From Ophiura sarsii (taxonomy: Eukaryota; Echinodermata; Ophiuroidea; Amphilepidida; Ophiuridae): a stretch of 64,000 bases of DNA. The notes under the pieces were generated by a model. That model ran no database searches and was not told the DNA's origin. It saw nothing but the letters and a program-made list of their open reading frames with translations. Position 1 is the first letter of the stretch; the number at the start of each line of letters is the position of its first letter. A program made the position numbers and the translations under genes. The stretch covers positions 56,833,950-56,897,949 of the forward strand of contig CM069442.1 of NCBI GenBank assembly GCA_035610835.1, in the 5' to 3' direction. Of this stretch, positions 60,390 through 64,000 are shown piece by piece.

Positions 60390-61397
60390 CGGGTTGGGTA
60401 TCAACAACATCGTAAACAATTGCCACACTATCAAGATAGCGAAACCGAGTGATAGTAGCAGACCGATTTTCGGTCTTTTCTAAAGAGGAAATAGAGCAGA
60501 AAAGAAAGGATGTGACGCCAAAAAATACACAGCGGGCAAATGTAAAAGCAGGGTGCATTTTTCGAGGCTTTCTGATGGAAGTTAACGAAGGTGAAGGACG
60601 GTTCGATTTCGAATATTTTGACGTGGACACTCTAGATAGCTCACTCGAACGATTTTGGTTTGGCGCATAGTATTTGAAGGAAAACAAATACCAGGCAAGC
60701 ACCTTGGATAACATCAGGCACAGTCTCAGCAGGTATCTGAAGTCCCCAACGCTCAACAAAAAATACGATTTAATTAAAGATGAATCGATTTGATCTTCAA
60801 ATGAATCGTTTAAAGGAGCTGTACGTGATAGTTAAAGGATATAGGCAATATAAAACACTATCTTGAGATCAAACACCTTGATTTGCAAACCCTGTACTCC
60901 AAGCTTAACTGCAAGCTTAACTGCAGCAACCCGGTGGAACTCCAGGAACAGGTCCAACTTTATATCAGATTCTATTTCTGTCGGAGAGAGTCGACAAATA
61001 TGCACGGAATGTCTAAATCTATTTTTGTTGTGAATACAAATCTCGACACCGGTGAGCGATATGTGAGTCAAGATAGTGATGAACTAACTCAAAACCATCA
61101 TAAATTGTATACAACACCTACATCCAGATTGCAACGCACTTTGGGATAGACCAAAGATTAACGTCAGGGAATCAGGAGATATATGGTACTATTACTGTCC
61201 TGTAGGACAAACCACGCTCCGTCGCAAATAAAAACCGTGACTGGACATCAATCTGTTATTATAGCTTGGCCATTTACCAACGCATCAGCGAATAAGAGAA
61301 GATTCAAATGGGTCAAAGTCTGATTGAAAGTGTAACATCTCAGCTTAACTTGCCAAGCATCCCTTCATTTGGAGCTGAACATTATAGTCGGAATTAA
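60390..61397 (+). pseudogene. DUF3504/Crypton-type tyrosine recombinase relic, longest copy
   Basis: Successive plus-strand blocks match the ZMYM/KCTD1/QRICH-like, Crypton-derived domain. They are FSKEEIEQKRKDVTPKNTQR; YFDVDTLDSSLERFWFGA, then a stop at 60,668; TLDNIRHSLSRYLKSPTLNK and NESFKGAVRD; ELQEQVQLYIRFYFCRRE; GERYVSQDSDELTQNHHK; and, after a gap, TNHAPSQIKTVTGHQS and IYQRIS-like words. The first catalytic arginine region (CRR) and the TGH..Y region are seen, but the HxxR segment after TNH is deleted. It ends FGAEHYSRN* at 61,395-61,397. Confidence 0.7.
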
Positions 61398-61541
61398 ACT
61401 GATACTCTTATAAGAACATGATTATTGAATTGTACCATAGTATTCCTCCATGATTGCACGACACTTCTGACAACAACAGGATGCTATACATTCTAATAAT
61501 TGGTTCCCTCAATTCATGCCTACGTATTAGATAAAGGACGA

Positions 61542-61661
61542 ATAGCAGACCATCAGCAATAATAATGGGCGCCCGGCTAGCCTCTTTTGCAGGCGAGGCC
61601 GCAGGCCGAGCCTGCAAAAGGGGCGCGCCGGCGACCATTATTATTGCTGATGGTCTGCTAT
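61542..61661. repeat. 120-bp GC-centred palindrome
   Basis: ATAGCAGACCATCAGCAATA..ATGG is complementary to CCATTATTATTGCTGATGGT..CTAT. An inner pair, CCTCTTTTGCAGGC and GCCTGCAAAAGG, encloses a GAGGCCGCAGGCC core. Nearly the whole length would fold into one hairpin. It stands where copies A and B have their own hairpin, just after the recombinase relic. Confidence 0.9.
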
Positions 61662-62820
61662 GAGGGGTTTATCTTTCATACACGGCGAAACACCGTATCT
61701 GTACAAATAAAGATGATAAATCATAATTCGTAATTTACCTAATACAATTTGGGCAATGGATCTTGGCATCATTTGTTATGTTGACATCGCTAAATTTTGC
61801 AAGAGACTATCAAATAAAGTTGGTCTGGTGCTTAGTCCCCCATGACGCACTAACATAATACAATCATCTTCAGACCCAGCTTAGAGTTAACTATCCATGA
61901 ACTAGTTACAAACACTGAAATAACGAATTCAATATTACTGAGTGCAAGGGAGCGTGTTGAGAAATAGAAAAGCTGTCTGATTAAGAGTTGTACTTGAATG
62001 CACGAGTGAGCGTTTTAAATATCTACAATGGTTGACTATCTCTGATGAACACAAACTATTATCAGCAGGAGGTATTATATAAACATCAGAATTGGTTCAA
62101 TAAAATTATTTGTCCTCTGGCTTAAGCAAGTAGATTGTTTGACCCATGAGCTACTTTAGTTATATAACACAAACTTAATAGTTGAATTAGCATAATCTGC
62201 AGTTCTTTTAACTGATCGGTCAGGTGTATCAGTGGGCCATCAACTTTCATCAGAATAACATCACATTGGTTCTTCGTCTGATGCTCCAATGTTATACCGT
62301 CTTCGAAATCCATGCAACCGAGAGTGTCTTCATTACCAAGATCAAATGAAGTCTTGTAAACTATCGCCGATAACAAGGACTACGCAATGTTTGGATATAT
62401 TTGGAAAATGACTATTTTTACAGTACGTGTTCATTTGACTTGACAAGAAAACTAAGCGAATGTGAGTTATCTATGATTTTGTATCATATTTTACTAAATT
62501 ATTATATTACACATATTTTAGATTTCAGCGTCTTCTCAGTTGCGTATAGATTTATACGGAAAATAAAATAATAATATCATGACCGCTACGTAAGACGTAG
62601 AACGTAATTAATCCCAGTCACAACCTTTGCCCTCCCAGTCAGCTCATCAACAAGCCCTACGTACGCATTTGGATCCCAACCAATCGAAAATGTTTACTTT
62701 TTATATTAAAATTATTACATACTTTTAGTTGAAATAGTTTAAATTCAGTTAATGAATGATATTTCACGGGCGCGAACTCAAAGACGTATTTTTCCCCATT
62801 GTTTGTTCTTGCCCAACCTC
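61662..62820. other. Non-coding, nothing recognised
   Basis: No supported gene. The minus frame at 62,122-62,376 (84 codons) is open but unrecognised. Confidence 0.5.
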
Positions 62821-62823
62821 TCG

Positions 62824-62907
62824 CCCCCCCCCCCCCCCCCCCGTTTCAGTTTGACTCCACCCCTGATTGACCCTCCCCCAACAACATTGACCCTCCCCCA
62901 ACAACAC
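62824..62907. repeat. C run and 21-bp direct repeat
   Basis: 19 C at 62,824-62,842, then TTGACCCTCCCCCAACAACA twice in tandem. Proline-rich frames here come from the C run. Confidence 0.85.
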
Positions 62908-62999
62908 CGTACAGTGTTACTGGCCCCGCCACTGTTTTTATACTAATTTGCTGTTCGATTCCCCAATTGACGTCTTGAAAATGTTATTTGTTTACCTCC

Positions 63000-63800
63000 A
63001 AAATCAGGAAAATCAAATTGTTGGCACTTATCTTGGCAAAACCTAAAAATAATGGGTCAAAAACCGTGTTTTTTTTTTTTTTTTTCAAAATTGTGAATTT
63101 CATGTTCATGATGGACCCTTTTTAAATGAATAATGAACAGTATTACGGAGGCTATGCTGATTTTGTGAATGCTGACTCAAATGTATATAAAAGTAGACAG
63201 TTTTGGAAAGGAATGGATCAGACAATCCAAAATATTCTCATTTTCAATATTCAATATTTTTTTGAAATTTTGACCAAAAAGTGCCAAAAACGTGATTTTT
63301 CCAAATTTTTAAACTTTGCATCATAATCAAGCGATTTGGGCATTTTGGGAAAGGAAATGGATAAGAAAATCCAAATTTGGCGTCCATTTTAACCAAACAT
63401 TTTTGATTTTTTTTGGAGAAAATCACACAAAAAAAATCACTTTTTAACCCAACATTTTATAACAAAGCTAACAAAAAATAATTTTGAGTAAAAAATGCCC
63501 AAATCGCTTGATTATGGTGTAAAGTTTAAAAATTTGAAAAAATCACTTTTTTGGCACTTTTTGGTCAAAATTTCAAAAAATATTGGATTAGATTAGGTTA
63601 AAAAATGAGAAAATTCGTCCCCAAGTTAGTGTCTTTACATTATAATCAAACGATTAGGACAATTTTTACTCACAGTTATTTTTGTTAGCTTTGTTAAAAA
63701 ATGTTGGGTCAAAAAGAATTTTTTGTTGTTGTGATTTTTTCAAATTTGGACATTTTTTAGAGCACTCACAAAATTCAAAAAATCAAATAAATAAAAACTT
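63000..63800. repeat. AT-rich inverted-repeat cluster
   Basis: Arms 63,253-63,346 and 63,492-63,585 are near reverse complements (GACCAAAAAGTGCC, AAACTTTGCATCATAATCAA, GCGATTTGGGCATTTT). A third arm at about 63,640-63,720 pairs with 63,430-63,530 (TTTGTTAGCTTTGTT, ATGTTGGGT). A 17-T run lies at 63,069-63,085. It shares words with 41,160-41,575. Confidence 0.8.
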
Positions 63801-64000
63801 CCTTGCGTGCTCCTTTAATGTCCCCGAATGTGTGCCCTCCTTGGATACACCATTTTCAATTTTCCCCCTAAATTGATGCATTTTCTATTAATAATAAAGC
63901 TTGATTGTGTATCCCGATCTAAATTGTAATAATTGCATTATCATAAGGCCTACCTTAGCATTAAAATAAATTATTTTCATTGCAAGTATGTCGATATAAA

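Overview
The window reads as animal nuclear DNA, most likely from a marine deuterostome of the echinoderm/hemichordate (ambulacrarian) group. The evidence is AT-rich sequence, small exons with canonical GT-AG junctions, long introns full of short non-autonomous transposons, a LINE fragment, an orexin-type neuropeptide precursor and frequent 'taggccta' words. The species is not determined. Fewer than 2 kb of 64 kb is supported as coding.

Two genes stand out. (1) On the minus strand, 48,734 down to 38,159, seven exons join in frame into a predicted protein of about 312 residues. It has a short cytoplasmic N-terminus, one membrane anchor and an extracellular periplasmic-binding-protein-like domain (SBP_bac_3, bacterial amino-acid-binding type). 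I rebuilt exon 2 and the extended exon 4 from splice sites, since no long ORF shows them whole. (2) On the minus strand at 19,012-19,317 lies a 101-residue secreted peptide precursor with signal peptide, six cysteines and a GLLNMGKR amidation/cleavage site, resembling orexin/hypocretin.

Layout. 1-9.9 kb: end of a palindrome-array element, a LINE 3' part, histone-type 3' stem-loops without a histone gene, a TA-flanked MITE, a 1.07 kb CACTG-ended element and a hAT-type MITE. 9.9-16.4 kb: nothing I can support. 16.4-18.4 kb: three arrays built from CCAGTATCG/CGATACTGG palindromes. 19 kb: the orexin-type gene. 19.4-34 kb: mostly unassignable, with a 385-bp foldback, 66 copies of TAACA and a 30-C run. 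34.7-48.7 kb: first copy of a segmental duplication and the SBP_3 gene, whose introns carry three MITEs. 48.8-52.7 kb: foldbacks and a MITE with an 8-bp target duplication. 52.7-59.6 kb: second copy of the duplication, with an intact paralogue of the last SBP_3 exon. 59.6-64 kb: a mariner-like remnant, the longest of three Crypton/DUF3504-type recombinase relics, a GC-rich palindrome and AT-rich inverted repeats.

The two copies of the 34.7 kb / 52.7 kb segment are offset by about 18 kb, which suggests tandem duplication of the whole SBP_3 gene; the remaining exons of the second gene would lie beyond the right end or be lost. Comparing the copies also gives filled and empty sites for transposons. 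One such pair shows directly that a palindrome-array element has moved.
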